From Taenia hydatigena (lineage: Eukaryota; Platyhelminthes; Cestoda; Cyclophyllidea; Taeniidae): 64,000 nucleotides of DNA. The DNA lies in contig JADWOT020000009.1 of NCBI GenBank assembly GCA_036345935.2, positions 9,195,381 to 9,259,380 on the forward strand. Reading direction: 5' to 3'. Below the pieces are notes generated by a model. It was not told where the DNA came from and did no database searches. It saw nothing but the letters and a program-made list of their open reading frames with translations. Of this stretch, positions 52,498 through 64,000 are shown one piece after another. A program made the position numbers and the translations under genes. Position 1 is the stretch's first letter. Each line of letters starts with the position of its first letter.

Positions 52498-55400
52498 CTA
52501 GTCCGCCTTGCTCGCGTCAAAAGTTGGAGCGTCCAAAGTGACGGTTGTGGAAGGATGTTCTTTGTTGGTCGGTTTCGGGGCCGCCTCCCCCTCTTGATCA
52601 CCATCGGTGTCACCTTCAGTAGCCATAAAGTCACGATGAAGGCGGCAGAGTTGGCATTGCCAGCAGAAAATGGAAAGCAGACAGTCTTTCCATATGGCAC
52701 CCTGTTAAAAAAATCAGGTCCTTTGGCATTGCCACACTCCACAGTGATGCATACGCAATGGGTGCATAAATTTAGAAATGCCTTTACTGTAAATCATATT
52801 TGTTTGTGAAATTTTGGGTCTGGAAAGGCCATATTTAGATTTTGGCGGGTAACGTTCCTAATCAAAGCCTTTACGGTAAGGTAAAAAATGATAATAAAGC
52901 TTGAGATGTGAACGAAACGGGATAGAGGCGTCGAAAGGTCACTGCTAATGGATAGTCAATGCTGAGTTATAGTTGATTTGGCCATATTATGCTTTTAGGG
53001 ATACAAATCAAACATTTGTTGGGGCCAAAGTGAAGAAATGCAATGCATCCGTTACATGGCCTCACCACACAGCCTCAGTGAAGCACAAACTTCTTATTCA
53101 TGCTCGGGAGCCAGACAAATAGCATGCGTAAGCAGTGAAAAAAAGGCTGGCTTTGAATTATATTCTGCATAGAGGTGGAGAACTTATTCGTTCACACAGA
53201 ACAGAACCTCACTGCTTGAAGTCGCTACGCCTTTTATCTTTTTCGATGGCTCCAGATATAGGTGGCAGCGCAGTTCAGAAGAAGAACACGACATAGACTT
53301 GTTTTTTAAGTCAAAACTGTGAATAGTTGCAGTTTCTATGAGTACTAAGTCCAGTATTAGGTTTTATATACAAACTTACGATGACTGCGCCTCTAGTGCA
53401 AGCAGTCCCGAGGCAGAGGAACTATCGGGGTGGATGTCAAGTGAAAAAAAATGCAAAATAAATGAAGGGCTTGACAAGCGATGTGACCCTTGGCCTTCCA
53501 GACACGAGAATTTAGATTAGCTGTAGTGAAATACGCACCCGAATGCGATGCTTTGTGCGATACTTGGTGGTCAATGGAAGTAAACTCATGCCAAGACAGA
53601 GTGGAGTACCGCAGCCTTCGCCGTGGATTTTGTACTCGTGGCAAGTCATGCAACACGGAAAGAAGGTGGTCAAGGCACCTAAATGTGAAAAGAGGAACAA
53701 TCATTGAGTGATATAATTTGACTATGAGCCTTCACCTCACGAATCACTAGGAGGTGCTCTTTATAGCCAGGGATTTCCGATCCATGGGATACTTTGTAAT
53801 GAGAATCCAGCATCTGTTTAATCCATCCTCGGGTATAAATAATTAACATTCGCCCAGTTCTGGAAAAAAATTTATGAAGACCAGCCCTCCTTCTTGGTGT
53901 AAACTGAAGCTGTTTCATTCACCTAAGCTTTGTGGTGGCGGCATTTTATGACCCGTGAGCACTTGTGCCACCTTTATGGAAGTGATAACTGCTATTTGAA
54001 TGCCTTCAATGCCATGGGTCGCATTTCAGTTAAAACCGTGTCACGAGCTTTCGTGTAATAACAATATCTCAGATGGCATGGTGTGCATTTTAAGGCTCAA
54101 ATATTCAATGCGGACCACACCATCCTTTTTGCTAACTTGATTTACGCACGAACTACTTTTTTAGGTTTTTTTTATGAATTGAAATGCCTTCTATTCATGA
54201 GATGGGTTGTCATACCAACCTGTGCTCCATTGTTTACCTGTTTTGCCCATTGTACTGAAGTCACCATAGCAGCAAAGCGGTAAAATAAGTGTTATTTCTA
54301 CTGTTACTAATACTACCACTACTTTACTTCTATTATGACAATATATGAAAGATCGTGTTTGCAGATGACTTTGGGCTTTTCGGTGGTCGACAGCAAACAC
54401 CTCGGTGACACGTTCTGTGGGTCAGTCAGGTGAAGTACGTCTGCCAACATGGCACCCTAAGGGAGCGATTAGACAGTTACGTTGGGGTAGACTTCATTTT
54501 TTTCAGTTGTGGTGCTGGACTCGGCTTAGTTGATAATAACATTCCAATTCCCATTCACCGCGCACAATGGTTCGCCGGCTCCATCGGGTGGATGCATTGA
54601 CGTAACTCGTTGTCGGCAAACTTAACTGAATTTCCGAGATCTGGCTACGTATTAAATGAGACGTAGGATAAGTAGGTTCGGCAAACTGCCATTCTCGAGT
54701 CCGTATTCATTGGTTCAACGAGAAAAATCCCACCAGAATATTAAAAAAACCAACAAAGTTTTTTAAACGGCTGTAGCCAAATAGCGCTCCCATGGTAAGA
54801 TTTTATCATTTATTATTTAGCTTAATTATTCATAAACGCTTTAAACTTACAATTCTGAAAAAAAACCTCTGCAGGAAGAAATGAAGCTACCTACCATGAC
54901 AAAATGGAAGGATATTGTTTTGTACATGCAGTCCGGTAGAAGCGGACTCAAATGTTCACTCCTTCCGGAAGTTTAAAAGCAGGGAAAGTTGGATGTTTCT
55001 TGCAAGCAAAGATGGCGGTTTTAGGTGAACTGGTGTATATCAGCCTTACATTGACCGAAACTTGTGTGAGGCCCTTTCTTAGGCTTGACCTAGGCTGGGC
55101 CAACACGTGGGTGCGTCAACCTAGGCGCACTCGAAATGACCCAGAAACGACGAGATTGTGAGACAGCTAGCAAGGGCAAAACTGTTAGCACAAATGTGAC
55201 GGCAAATTGTTTAAAGTTAGAAAAAGAAACTGGAATTACTGACTGTGACCATTTGTGGCGGTTGGTCTTGTTGATGGATAATTAGGACATCTTGACACCA
55301 CCCTCGGTTGATTATATCTGCAAAGTCCATCTCAAACCGAATCACCATACTTTCCAAATCACATGCCCATAGACGTGCTCCTTCGAAGGTCTTATTTGGC

Positions 55401-55755
55401 CTTAAGGTTGATAAAATTAAAATCACCCGAAATCGCCTGAAACTAGGGGTATCATCAATTACTGCCAAAAATGAGCCTTTTATGCGCTTATAAACAGTTG
55501 AATTAGCTTACAATGTGACTTATCCCTGGAGCAGTCGCAGAGTCCGTCAATCCAGTCGCGTTCTCCGTTCATCGCACATTCTGCCGGGATGGAAGGGGGC
55601 GAGAGTTCAGTAAAGACCACATCTCCACTGTCTAAATGAGCACTTGATGGTGGTGGGATGGTGTCGGCCCCACGACTCTCATATTCACGGGTAGCATTTG
55701 ACACTCGGTTTGCAAAAGCTGTCAATCGAGGCAAGTTGTAGGACTGTCTGGGCAT
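52498..55755 (-). CDS. PLAC8 (Cys-rich) family protein 2, 3 exons
   Basis: Exons in transcript order: 55755-55512, 53678-53539, 52701-52498; the product is 195 residues. It is a paralogue of the gene at 51148-51850: the first intron is phase 1, the second phase 0, and both middle exons are 140 nt. The PLAC8 domain begins near residue 68 with RDWIDGLCDCSRDKSHC. It continues LTTFFPCCMTCHEYKIHGEG, then CLGMSLLPLTTKYR and DCLLSIFCWQCQLCRLHRDF. It differs from the first copy by a longer N-terminus (MPRQSYNLPRLTAFANR) and a charged tail of about 40 residues (MATEGDTDGDQEGEAAPKP). It converges with PLAC8-1 (648 bp between stops). Its start codon lies 145 bp from the start of a divergent gene. Function is not assigned beyond the family. 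Confidence 0.92.
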
Positions 55756-55900
55756 GGCGCGGCCTGAGTTTTTCTACCGTGGCAAATTCCAAACACCTAC
55801 TTTATACGCTGTGGGTGTGTGTGGGTGTGTGTGTGCATGTGTGTGAGTGAGCAAGTAAGTGAATGGGTGCAAACCGATACTTCTCTGAGTCGAATGCACA
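55756..55900. promoter_or_regulatory. Candidate bidirectional promoter with GT-rich repeat
   Basis: Only 145 bp lies between the divergent start codons at 55755 (-, PLAC8-2) and 55901 (+, HR1-like gene). It includes an imperfect GT/GGGTGT tract (55811-55848). Both transcripts would have to start in this interval unless one has upstream non-coding exons. Confidence 0.35.
55811..55848. repeat. GT-rich simple repeat
   Basis: Imperfect alternating GT with GGG interruptions and one CAT, 38 bp long. Confidence 0.85.
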
Positions 55901-57292
55901 ATGCTGTACAGCCCAGATAGGGGACAGGCCTCTGCGTCCACTTCGATACGATCCGATTCCTCGCTGGAGGAGGTGGTGTGTCAGTGCTGGCACGAGATCG
56001 AGGTCAGGAATGAAGGCGCCAAAAGACTTCACACCGTGAGTGTAGGTAGTGCGTGTGCACACATTTGTGTGCAACGAATCTGTGCCTATGGCAATGCTGA
56101 GATTCGGCCCTGCAGTTACACAAATTGTGACGATTTTATTTTGTCATATCGCAGTGCCTGCTGAGGTCTTCTCTACTCCCCTTTTGGATGTGCTACTCTG
56201 GACAGAGCTTTAACATTAGCTTTACGGGAGGGCTGGAAAGGCGTAAAGATTAGGATTGCGTTTATAAAAGTATGATTCAAATCCACAGTCTTAAACAGTA
56301 GAACTGTTTATTCTGTTGTAGTATTCAGTAACAAATGTGAAACATGCAACTCCAAGGTTGTTTCTACTGGTAGGACGTAAATATTTGTTACGCCCATTGA
56401 CAACTAATGATTAAAACAATTCTTACATTATGGCCCAAATGCTAGTTGAAGGGTGCGTCAACTAGGCATGCTTATGTCAATTTCGTTTACTCAAAGCCCA
56501 TTAATTTTATGCAGTCTGCCGTTGTGACATTGCCAGTCACTTTGGTATTATCAGATCCCAGTAGAAGACGCTAGCCGATAATCCTTATCGAATATGTCAC
56601 TGCAACCGAGTATTAAATATGAGTGTAGTACCATAATTTTTTGTTTGAAGGCTGTCTTTGTGCTTCCGATTAGTGTCACAGCTCCGGTCCACGCCAGTTT
56701 CCTTTCAGCCCATCTGTGCGTCGACAACACTGTCCTGACCTCAATTTTTATCTTTGTACAGCTTTAGAGAGGACAAAGTGTGCTAAACTGGGCTGATTTT
56801 AAGCATTTTTGCCACATCTTAGTAACAACCTCAGTATAAAAGGTTGTTAACTCAAAAGGCAATAAATACGTTGCTTTAAAACCAAGCCTATTCTTAAGCT
56901 GTTACTAAAAGTATTTAAAATATTGCTGGATTATAACAGCTTAAAAAGAAGAATCACTGAATTCAAATCACATCGCTTACTTCACAATTATTTTGTCTAT
57001 TCACTAGAATTCCAAAAGCTTCTCCTTATCACTAAGTTACAGTGTTCTTTTGTTGGCAAACCCGCGATTATTTGTTGCTAATTTGGTGAATTTACTTTTA
57101 GACCATCGAAACCATAGAAACCAAGCAAAGGAATGTCCATACAAATTTATAATTTCTTCTGTTATACACTCTACTTAATTTAATTAAGTAAAAACATATT
57201 ACACATCAAAAGCCTTTGTCAAAAGGAAGCAGATTTACAGCTTGCGGACCACCAACAGCTGAAGGCATCTCTTAAAAATTATGCTCTGAATG
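55901..57292 (+). CDS. 5' part of a gene with an HR1/REM-1-like domain (partial)
   Basis: Exon 1 is 55901-56035 (45 codons, ending at CACC before GTGAGT). A phase-0 continuation fits 57241-57292, from TTTACAG to a GTAGGC donor, ending in phase 1. The product starts MLYSPDRGQASASTSIRSDS, then EEVVCQCWHEIEVRNEGAKR, then LHT|LADHQQLKASLKNYALN. The pattern E-I-x-V-R-x-x-G-A-x-x-L is typical of the HR1 Rho-binding helix pair in rhotekin, PKN and rhophilin proteins. The match is short and I cannot tell which family. I found no convincing third exon before 64000, so the gene probably continues past the right edge. Exon 1 is better supported than exon 2. Confidence 0.45.
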
Positions 57293-57639
57293 GTAGGCTA
57301 TATACTTGTGCAGAAGGGTGGCTGAAATGGGCAAGCTCTGTGCATGGTGCGTGCCGTCCGATGATGTTTACTTGCAAAAAATATGAAGCAATCATACATT
57401 GATGCGTCGATTTTGTTTGCTGAGGGTCCATTAATGAGTGCACTTTGCCACACGTTTAAGTTTTGGTAAAATGTTGCTATCTAAAATTCTTAATTGAGTT
57501 TCTCACTGCATCCCAGCGGTAAATATGAGGTTAATTCTTCAGCTGCTTATTAAAATCTTCGTTTCGATTTCGTGGGCACTGAAGGCTCTCTTATTGTACT
57601 TCTACTAAGCTACATGGTCTGCAGACCAATCCGTTATTA

Positions 57640-57715
57640 TCTAAGCCGTTCCGCAGGCCAGGGATCCGTTTTATGTCTTTCGATTTCAGGGAAGGCTCGG
57701 TGCGACATAATGGGC
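57640..57715 (-). repeat. Dispersed repeat copy G (diverged)
   Basis: Contains TTTTATGTCTTTCGATTTCA and GGAAGGCTCGGTGCGACA, matching the right half of the family. The left half is poorly kept. Confidence 0.4.
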
Positions 57716-59364
57716 TGACAACTTTGTATTTTATGCAATATTCAAGCAGCGATCTTAGCAAATGTAATTTTCGTTCCAAAGGACATTTAATAAATTCTTT
57801 GAAAACCAAATTTATTTGTGAGTTTCTATCATTTTTGAGCTATACTGGTTACAATAAAGTAATTGTGCGTTGACAATTGTTTAGCGCTACCGATGTTAGA
57901 ATGTAGCATCGGGGTCAGTCAGTTAACGCCGTCCACTTGAAAGTAAAAATACACATTTGTGCTATTATATCCACTGTTTTCATTGCTGATGGTAAACAAT
58001 TTTGTTTGAAGCTCTCTCACCTGTGGAAACCAGGCAAGAGAGCATTCACGAGACTTTGCATTTCCCTTTATTTATTTTACTTAAATAAGTTAAGTAGCAT
58101 TATATATACACCCTAAATTTTGTCGAAATCTTGTGGATTAAGTACTTAGAAGAGATTTGCCAGAAGAAAATTCTGTAATGAGTTTTATTTGCTTAAAAAT
58201 ATTTGCAGTTCTATCTCAGAAAGGTTATGAGCAGCGCTCGCATTTGGTTGAATCTAGCTCTTAAGTCAATTTTCCATTACATTAAGGTTCAATCTGCGCT
58301 AAGCAGGTAACTTCATTCCTGCAGATACACCTAATGACCGGTAGCGCTTGCATAATTTTTCTTTTAAGGGTAAGTAATATTGCCTAATTTACTTCTTAAT
58401 ATATACTTGTCTCTTGCAAATGAGGCATAGATATTTGTTTATGCCGCATTTATTTTTCCAAAGAGCTTGATCTTTAAAAAGATATCCGACTAATTTCTAG
58501 TGCCACTTTAGCTTTTATTAAATTATAGTAAAGCCTGATGGTGTATAGTATAAGATCTTTAAGACATTTACAATTATGCTTTAAATGCTCTTGAATGTCA
58601 TTGTAAGGGAATAATATTGAGGTTACCTGAAGCAATAGAATTCATGCAAACTGATAAGTATGATTTTAGGACTGGTTTATTTAAGAAATGCTGTATTTGT
58701 TGACTTTTGAAATGGTACGGAGTTTGTTAATGGAAGATGAAAAGAAGGAGCTAGAATAGTTTTAGGATCTAACTTCCCATTTAATTAAAATAGCCTCAAC
58801 CCAAATGTCTTTTGCAAAAATAATAGGATTTGTGGAATCCCTTAATGGAAGCCCTAGATTTGTCTCAGAAAATTAAAGTGGTTTGGAGGACATCGCTTCG
58901 AAAATCTCCTCACACACTCTCTGCTGTGCTATCTCGCCGGTGTTCGCGTATCACTACTGCGCTTCGCCTTTGTCACTTAGATGTTAATTAGAAATGGGGT
59001 ATTTTAGGGCGGTATCCTCTTTTTTCCCCTCTCCTCCCCCGTGCTCAGAACACAAAGAAGGCAGGCAGAGGTAAAGCAAACGGTCGGTGAAAAGATTGCA
59101 AGCGGAAACGCAGTTTATCGTCTTAAGTAATTTCACCTATATGGTGGAAGGCGGTGCTTATCACTTTGCCGAGGTTAAAGGATGCTGCAGTGATAAAATG
59201 CACCACTTACTGATTAAACCACAACACCGCAGCTTTTAAAACAGCAGACGCGTAAAATGTTCAACGTAGGTTGGACGTTTCATTTGATTAACAAAAGTCA
59301 CTCCATTCATGCTGGAGCAGCAGTAACTGATGCCACATTTGGTACCTTCAACATCATTATCCGT

Positions 59365-59470
59365 ACACCTCGAGACTTCTCCAAAGAAGAAAGCAGGCAA
59401 CACTAGGGTAGAATATGCATAGCCGACCTATAGAAGGGCTGGAGGGGTGAAACGGGGGCTCTGGTATAGA
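59365..59470 (+). repeat. Dispersed repeat copy H
   Basis: Landmarks CTCGAGACTTCTCCAAAGAA, CACTAGGGTAGAATATGCAT and GCCGACCTATAG. It is followed 45 bp later by the longer shared repeat at 59515-59830. Confidence 0.6.
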
Positions 59471-59514
59471 CTGGAGGTTATGCTACAGTTTCACTTGATC
59501 CGAAGCTTGTCCTG

Positions 59515-59830
59515 TTTGTGTTCCCTGCTGGAGAAGGAGGAATGTGCAGGTCATCACCATAAGAACATCGGCCCAAATGAGGAATGGTGCTTAAAATAGT
59601 TCCGTGGGGATAAGGCTTTGCGTCTATTTTTTTCTGTCCACTTTGTTCTCACTTCAGTGTTGCCCACCTATATTTTCGCAAAGTTTCATGCACTTACTAG
59701 AGGGGAAGAGGAGGAGGAGGGGTTATCGAGTGTTCACTTTATTACCCGTAAGGCACCTATTTAGATGGTTCATGGCCGGGAATGGAGCGTTTGCCGAGGG
59801 CAGACGTCATCAATTAGTCCGCTACTATAA
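59515..59830. repeat. Longer dispersed repeat, copy 2
   Basis: Ordered blocks shared with 50215-50530: GGAGAAGGAGGAATGTG, GCTTAAAATAGTT, CTTTGCGTCTATTT and GAGGGCAGACGTCA. It is in the same orientation and is likewise preceded by a copy of the 120-bp family. Confidence 0.45.
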
Positions 59831-62750
59831 TTGAGGGAAATCATTGCTGGAGCTAACTACGTCATCCCCAAAGTATCTTTTCAGACATTAGCAATGCGTT
59901 ATTCAGTGGGAAGTACCATGAAAAAAGCAAAAAAGCAAATGAAGACCCATGCTTTGCCCTTTAGGTGGGGGGGGGGGGTGGGTGGAAGCAAATTAAGCTC
60001 TCCTTTTAGGACTTTTGGGAACACTTGTGATGTCCAAGCGATCACACTTACCACTCATCCATACTTTTTGTCAGGGTCTGAGACTCCCCTGGAACTTCTT
60101 GTCATTCTTAGACTCAAAAGAAATTTGAAACTCGAAAGGCAATAAACTTTGATTACTTAGGAGCTGCTCCTTCCTCTGCCTATGGTGATAAAGGAGGAAT
60201 AAACAGTGGAAATCAAAGTTGTAGACGAGTTTTTATGTTGCTATTTTGAGGCAGAGTATATTATGCGAATGCAATGGACTCCTCGTGGGTTAGGACTTGG
60301 AGTTGCCAAGACTGTACTGAGTCAGATGAAAAGATTATCGCAGGAGCTAGAGGCAGTGTGGAGGGGATGTGTGCAGAAGCGCATCTTGCGGTGACTTTGA
60401 TCACTTACACCGAACCTCCTCCTCCTCCTCCGCCACCTTCTCATCCCACCCAGTCTGACAAATCAAATTTAATTAACTGATCGCGCTTAAGGTCTGCTTG
60501 GTTGCTTGCTTACCTGCCTGCTTGCCCGCCTGTACACCCGAGAAAGAGGGAGAGGCGACCAGGGAAGGGATGCACGAGATTACATCTCCAAGAGGGAGGG
60601 GCTGAGAGTGGTGTAGAAAACCGTTCTCTCTCCACTTTGATGGCGCTTAAGATTTCTCTCCAACGGGGTGTTATCGGTAGAAAATTAGCATTTGGCAATT
60701 TAACCGCATGCAAGACAGTGGAGGCTGCTGCTGCAGTTACGATGGCGCCGCTATCCGCGGCTATCTCTTGTGAAGTGAGATGAAACGTCTACCGACCCTA
60801 CTTGCCCCTTACTTATCAAGGGCAACTGCCTGTTCAGGCCATCTTCGATTTCTGCTACTCAGGTCCTACCATAGCCTTTCTGCCACATAAATGCCTGCTT
60901 TGATATCCAGAGATGGGGGTTGGGAGGAAGTCAAGGGGAGTAGGGTGGGAGATGAGAATAGATGTTATAATTATATGCCTCAGAAAACGGAAGCCCACTG
61001 GTCTTCCGGTCGTTTAAGAGTTAACCCAATCCCCCTCATGTGCGTAAATGCCTTTTTTCAGCTGCTCGAGACGGCTCGCCCTGAATTGGACTTGGATGGC
61101 TAACAGTACTTACAGGGCCTATTGGCGCCATAAAAATCAGGAACAAATAACACTAACCGATCTTTGTGTACACGCCTAATGGCGTTTCGAGAAAGGAGGT
61201 TATCAAGATTTTTTCGTTGACTCCTCCCTCCCCTTCCTCCTCTTCCCACCTCTCCCCTTCAGAGCAAACATTGCATTTCACTTGGCCACTCTCTGGTCCT
61301 CCATTAGGATTCGCAACAGCGTAGTACTCACGACCTACTCAGCTGGTGTATTGTCCAGATTGATGGCAAATGCAAGAATAACAAATTTCACGGTCTCTAC
61401 GAAATCTGATTATATTTCCGCTGCTCAAAATGACTCCTGTTTTTAGTAAGAAACAGCAGTAGATTACCCAAGCTTGAGTAAATGGCAGTCAGTGGAACCC
61501 TTAACACCTGAGTCAACAAGTGGTTCTGCATAACAACTCTGCGATTGTTCAATTACTATGTCAACTGTAGGATCGACTTAAGCGCCGTTCATAGAGTAGA
61601 GTCATAAACGAGAGAAAAAAATGCATCGTCTCCCCAAGTCCACTGTCATGGAGGGCACACACAATAGGCATAAATGGCACACTCGCCCCCTCCCTAGCCC
61701 CACGTAGTTGGTGTGCTGGGACATTATTCGGCCAGCAATTACTTTCTCACAGGTAGTAAGCAGGACCTGGCGCCAGCAATACCCCCGTAGGGCATGGCTA
61801 ATTGCACAGATTCGGGGAAAGAAAGTAATCAAGATTATGACCTTGCTGCCTCCTCCCTTTCCTCCCCTCTCTCCATCCTCTTCACCCCTTCCTCCTCCCT
61901 TCACTGCTTGGAGAACGCGCTTAATTCCCGGGCAAACAAACGCGTTTTGGGAAGAGCTATATACACACACACACACTCGCGCACACCCAACAGGTGGGTG
62001 TGGGAGAAAGGGGAGGAGAGCAGGAATGAGGAAGGGTGGAAGGTGAGGACGTTGGCGACGTAAGGGGCATCATTTGCAGAAAATGTGAGAGTCAGATGCT
62101 ATCAACGCCTTGTGCTGCTCGAAGGCACTTAGGAGGCTATTTGCTGCAGCATAGTGCTTTTTGCGGGATCTCTCGCCCCCCATCCATGCTTAGTGAATTG
62201 TTCCCAACAGCGGCTACGTGGGTGAGTGCGCGCGTTTGCATTTTCGCCATCCTCACTGTCACCCAGCGGCCACCTCAATTGCCAATAGTGCCACAAGAAA
62301 CTCTTGCCATTCCATCAGCACTCCAACGAAATAAACTGATTATGCTGAATGTGCGTGCAATGTTCCAGGCTATGTCCCTCCGGACTGGCATACATCTATA
62401 AATCCTCTATTTCTGTTCATGTTTGATGGGAGTTCGGTGTCAAATATGCTATCAAGTGCATGCCAAGGAGCAGGAAGAGCACTTAAGCTGTAAAAAATAT
62501 AAAACAATTAAAATCCATCCATGGGCTAGACCACAAGGTCTTCGGATCACTCATGATCACATTGACTTAATATACCATCGTTATCATTAGTAGACCTCAT
62601 TCGTACGGTAAAAAAGAAACGCTTTGAAATTATAAGACACCAATAAGTAGCCTCTTGAACATTTTATCTTTTATTGCGAAAGTAGTTTTGGACACCTCGA
62701 TGCTCTCAATGAAATGGCAGATTCCTTGCTTAAATGGTTAGGTACTAGTG

Positions 62751-62870
62751 TAGCGCCCCAAAATCTCATTGAAGACGAAAGAAGGTAGACACTCGGGTGG
62801 AATATAAATATTTTTAGTGTGCCAAAGAGATTGGAACTACTGGCATGGCTCAGAAGCCAGCTTTACTTGC
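62751..62870 (+). repeat. Dispersed repeat copy I
   Basis: Reads TGTAGCGCCCCAAAATCTCA, then GAAGACGAAAGAAGGTAGAC, ACTCGGGTGGAATATAAATA and ACTACTGGCATGGCTCAGAA. It is one of the cleanest copies and shows a TGTAGC start. Confidence 0.7.
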
Positions 62871-64000
62871 AAGGACACTATGACCGACTAAGCGCTTGTC
62901 ACCAAATTTGCGAGTTGAATAAACAACTAACGTACTTTATTGTTTTATTATCTTATTTTATCTTGCGGAAATGGCTTGTATGGAGTGACACCTCAGCAGG
63001 GGACGCTAAGACCTGCTTACCTTAGGTTAAATCGTTCGAAATCCTTATGCTTTCCTGGAGCCTCTTGGAGGTGTGCTTAGAATTTTCCATCACTCCTATT
63101 TTTCTAAATGTAAAGGAGTTTTTCAAACTATTGACAAATTATGAATGACAAGCTCTAACTGCAGTTTTCTACTCACAACACCACAATGCCGCGGAGTTCA
63201 AGTGACTCAAGTCCCGAGCCAAATGTTTCAAGAGGTAGGGAGGCTCTTTGAGCGATTGTGACCAAGTTTTATTTAGTACGGTTGGTAATCTGCGGCAGCC
63301 ATACCTTAAAAAGTCGCGAAGAAAAAGGCGTCTTAGCGACTGCTACATTCTTCGTCGTTTACATGAGGGTCGCAAGTTTTTGATTAAGCTGCGGTCTCAC
63401 TCCAGATATTGCTATCCTTCACAAGTGGTGCAGAAATTGCATCAGACGTCGAGGGAGAAAAAATGCGAGCAAAGTGTACAATGTATAAAGTGACGCGGTT
63501 GTTCTCTAAGCTGATTGTTAGCATATAAGAGTGGCCGTGTTCTTAGGTGCAGCTCCCCCGCATTCTCCCGAGAGCACACAATCAGCAGACTTCTGCTGAA
63601 CCTAAGCTAAGTGTTTGTCCCGAGAGCGCTGCCTTAGAAAAGCCGCGCTAAGCTGCTTTCGGAAACTGCCTACAGTGAATCCCATTTTTTGTGCTTTAGC
63701 AGCATTAGTAGATCACAAACGTCTGAACGCTGTTAGAGGGCATCAGTAACTGAGACATTTCAGCCGCGTTTCTACCTCCTGTTCAGTGAATTGCGCCTCA
63801 TTGCTCATCACTAGTATGCATAGTACGTCTTGATTGAAAGGATTTAAGAATGTTTTAAATTATGCCTCTGACCAGATTTGGAGATGTAAAACGAGTTAAG
63901 GTTTAACCTCCGAAACAAGGTAGCCCATCATGCGCAACCAGAAGTGCCGCCTAACGTTTATGGGATTATATGGAATTGGATCAGTGGCGGTTAAGGGGGC

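Larger units (their letters stand above)
56036..64000. other. Mostly non-coding right flank (presumed introns of the HR1-like gene)
   Basis: Apart from the candidate exon at 57241-57292, this 8-kb stretch shows no frame I can support. It has several copies of the dispersed repeat, a longer repeat at 59515-59830, a 12-base G run (59967-59978), an AC repeat (61962-61976) and pyrimidine-rich patches (about 61220-61260 and 61850-61900). The open frames around 60500-62400 follow these low-complexity patches. Confidence 0.45.

Noticed and set aside
56690..56800. Possible further copy of the 120-bp repeat
   Set aside because: Only short scattered matches (TGTGCGTCGACAACACTGTCC region); too diverged to list as a feature.
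61602..62401. Several overlapping frames of 90-125 codons on both strands
   Set aside because: They follow polypyrimidine and AC repeats; composition-driven, with no recognisable domain and no consistent splice signals.

Overview
This window is nuclear DNA from an animal, most likely a parasitic flatworm (Platyhelminthes, Neodermata). Every gene I can support is split into exons with GT...AG introns. Several introns are extremely short (29, 30, 34, 38 and 45 nt), which is a known flatworm habit. The encoded proteins are metazoan families. I cannot resolve tapeworm versus fluke from the sequence alone. There is no sign of bacterial gene organisation.

Layout, left to right. A short + strand gene (692-1937, 6 exons) encodes TMCO1, the ER calcium-load-activated channel and translocon subunit. 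Converging on it from the right is a large - strand gene (18159 down to 2539, 15 exons) for an EVI5-type Rab GTPase-activating protein: an N-terminal region, a TBC domain with both catalytic fingers intact, then a long coiled coil. Upstream on the same strand is a second large - strand gene (48833 down to 20362, 10 exons) for an MTSS1/MIM-type I-BAR protein. It has a clear IMD domain, a long Ser-rich middle and no WH2 motif that I can see. The phases of its ten exons chain without conflict, giving 894 residues.

Right of MTSS1 lie two small PLAC8 (Cys-rich) genes that face each other: one + (51148-51850) and one - (55755 down to 52498). They have the same intron phases and an identical 140-nt middle exon, so they look like an inverted duplication. 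Only 145 bp upstream of the second PLAC8 start, a divergent + strand gene begins at 55901. Its first exons resemble an HR1/REM-1 Rho-binding domain and it probably runs off the right edge.

The rest is intron and intergenic DNA: simple repeats, and a dispersed, diverged repeat of about 120 bp found in at least ten copies. One site carries two copies in direct orientation, which suggests a small LTR-type or TRIM-like element. At two loci the repeat is followed by a further shared stretch of about 300 bp.

Functionally, EVI5 (Rab11-type trafficking, cytokinesis), MTSS1 (membrane bending, actin) and a possible HR1 protein (Rho signalling) all act at the membrane-cytoskeleton interface. I see no evidence that they form a co-regulated unit. 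Exon borders were placed by eye from splice signals, reading phase and remembered human protein sequences; no alignment or transcript data were available.
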